Below, one piece after another: positions 62,501 to 64,000 of a stretch of DNA of 64,000 nt (its first letter is position 1; the number at the start of each line of letters is the position of its first letter). The notes below the pieces were generated by a model. It searched no databases. It worked only from the letters and a program-made list of their open reading frames with translations, and was not told where the DNA came from. This DNA is from Scortum barcoo. Its lineage: Eukaryota > Chordata > Actinopteri > Centrarchiformes > Terapontidae. The DNA lies in contig CM041554.1 of assembly GCA_023238725.1 (NCBI GenBank), positions 19,082,050-19,146,049 of the forward strand, given 5' to 3'. The position numbers and the translations under genes are program-made.

Positions 62501-64000
62501 TAGTAAACAAGAGAAAGAGCTGCTCCACAACAAACAACTCGGCCATAATTAACATGTAGAGGATCTTGTGGTGGACGAAGCCCGTGATAGGGGTCAGGAC
62601 AAACCTCGCCTGTGTTTTAATTCTTACAATGGAAACTCTTCAGATTACATCCATACAGTTTGATAAATGCTGCAACTATAAATGGACTCCCTGCATTTCT
62701 CTTGCACATTTGATATTTACAAGGATATTCATAATGTCTCATAATGGACTATGTATGCTTGCAATGATTCATCCTGTAACTCTACACAGCCTAAATTACT
62801 ACCACGAGAAGACCGCTTCCAATTTCCTGTGCCGAAAGATCTAAGATTTCTTCATAAAGCTTCACAAGAATGACAGTAAAAGCATTTCAGATAAAGGCAA
62901 AAGTGAAATATGTAGATTATAAGCACCGGAGTGAGTGTGTGTAACAGAAGTTGTGGAGCTGCTGCAGTCTGACATGCTGCCAGGGAGTTTTTTTTTTCTA
63001 TCTGTTCTATGCTATTAACAGTTAGGTAGAGCAGGCTGGTAATAGTTTTTTCATGTCTATTAATGTCTCTCTCCAGAGCCAGCAGTTACATGCTGTGTCA
63101 TTAAAGGTCAGAGCAAATTGGATCCTCAAATGAAGACAGTGTGGAGGGAAAAAAAAGCAGGACTTCTTAATAGCTCGAGTAAGGATGCCAATAAATGCTC
63201 TGATTATTATTAATGATTTTTCTCAGCATTGATTTGGCCCTGTCTTGTTGTTGAGGTCTTGGTTGAACTCCCGTAGTCAAATAATAAATGTGAGGCACTC
63301 TGCAGCAGCCGAGGACTATTTTACATATGTTTCTTCGTTATTTTTTTTTTTTATACGAATGTGTATATGCAGAAATATAGTACATATATCTGCGCACACA
63401 AGTGACCTGCATTGTTTTTCTGGACTAGGCAAGTATGGTAAAACGAAGGCGAGTATAGTGTTGCTGAAGAATTCAAGACCGGAAGACAGAAAATATTTTG
63501 AATGACAGTAGGTTGTTCCTCAATTCCTGGAGGACAGTAAATACTTTATTTTCCACTTCTTAATATTAACCACATGCACACACACAGGGTACAATCTGAT
63601 CCACTTGTTAATTAATATTAATGATCTGAATCTGAATATGAGAGCACGAATGTGGGCTTCTTCAACATACAGTACACACTATTAGCAGGAGGTATAAGTA
63701 AGGAGCTGTCTGATGAGGGATTAGAAGGGGGCTAAAGCGTACAGTTTTTGAAGAAGCAAGACTCTCCCCAGCGTCATCAGTATTTTCTTTTGACCCTCCT
63801 CTTGACTTGAAATATAACATCCTCCCCCAACATCTAATATAATAGTAAGGTGCATCTGTGCAACCCATATCTTACCTAACATACATAACTAAGAGAGGCA
63901 GAGCGTAGGAAATGTAAGTGTAATCTATTTTAAACCCCTAATGTGTTCACAGAATATGTTTGCTAAAATACTTATTTTAATATGCATATTAAACTTGGAA

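Larger units (their letters stand above)
58146..64000. other. Unique non-coding sequence with enhancer-like patches
   Basis: No gene or transposon is recognised. Simple tracts are a T-run at about 58400-58415, (TC)nTn at 59546-59573, an imperfect CA tract at 59623-59649, an A-run near 60750 and a T-run near 63335-63350. Repeat-free patches at 59000-59340, 59800-60130 and 62380-62620 look like possible conserved non-coding elements. The GC-rich stretch 62130-62300 has an exon-like frame, treated as a finding. Confidence 0.4.

Noticed and set aside
1..64000. CRISPR arrays, bacterial operons, phage or plasmid functions
   Set aside because: No direct repeat/spacer pattern, ribosome-binding sites or dense coding. 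Repeats and composition are those of a fish chromosome.

Overview
This window looks like a non-coding stretch of a teleost (probably percomorph) chromosome: a gene desert or the inside of very large introns. The base is AT-leaning vertebrate DNA with no compact operon-like coding. Open frames are short (none above about 160 codons), scattered on both strands, and mostly without spliceable structure or recognisable domains. Several interspersed repeats are ones I recognise from percomorph fish genomes. I found no tRNA, rRNA, CRISPR array or complete protein-coding gene.

Layout. 1-5.7 kb holds a palindromic teleost repeat (2095-2446), a decayed TATAAA-rich repeat (about 3570-4160) and a minus-strand LINE-like 3' end with a 6-bp tail repeat (about 4189-4565). 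5.7-6.0 kb has two (CA)n tracts with unbroken purine/pyrimidine alternation. 8.8-9.7 kb is a Tc1-type transposase remnant split by a second retroposon-like insertion. At 11373-11609 is a short element with 14-bp inverted ends and TTAA on both sides, best read as a piggyBac-type MITE. 24.8-25.0 kb keeps a decayed BED zinc finger of hAT type. 28.2-29.4 kb is a known teleost repeat split by about 0.7 kb of foreign sequence. A long (CAGA)n(TAGA)n array lies at 37.1 kb, an AT microsatellite at 58.1 kb, and LINE-like 3' ends near 48.7-49.0 and 54.6-54.8 kb. A common teleost repeat is at about 52.93-53.10 kb.

Between these lie long unique stretches with mixed composition, few simple repeats, and clusters of homeodomain, SOX/POU, TALE and TCF-like words. 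They read like conserved non-coding elements (candidate enhancers), the usual content of deserts around developmental genes. I could not test conservation, so these calls are inference.

The best coding candidate is a single minus-strand exon-like segment at 47106-47270: 55 open codons with coding-like codon use, a consensus GTAAGT donor, and a phase-0/phase-0 length. I do not recognise the protein. A handful of weaker exon-like segments are listed as findings. No previously undescribed multi-gene system is visible.
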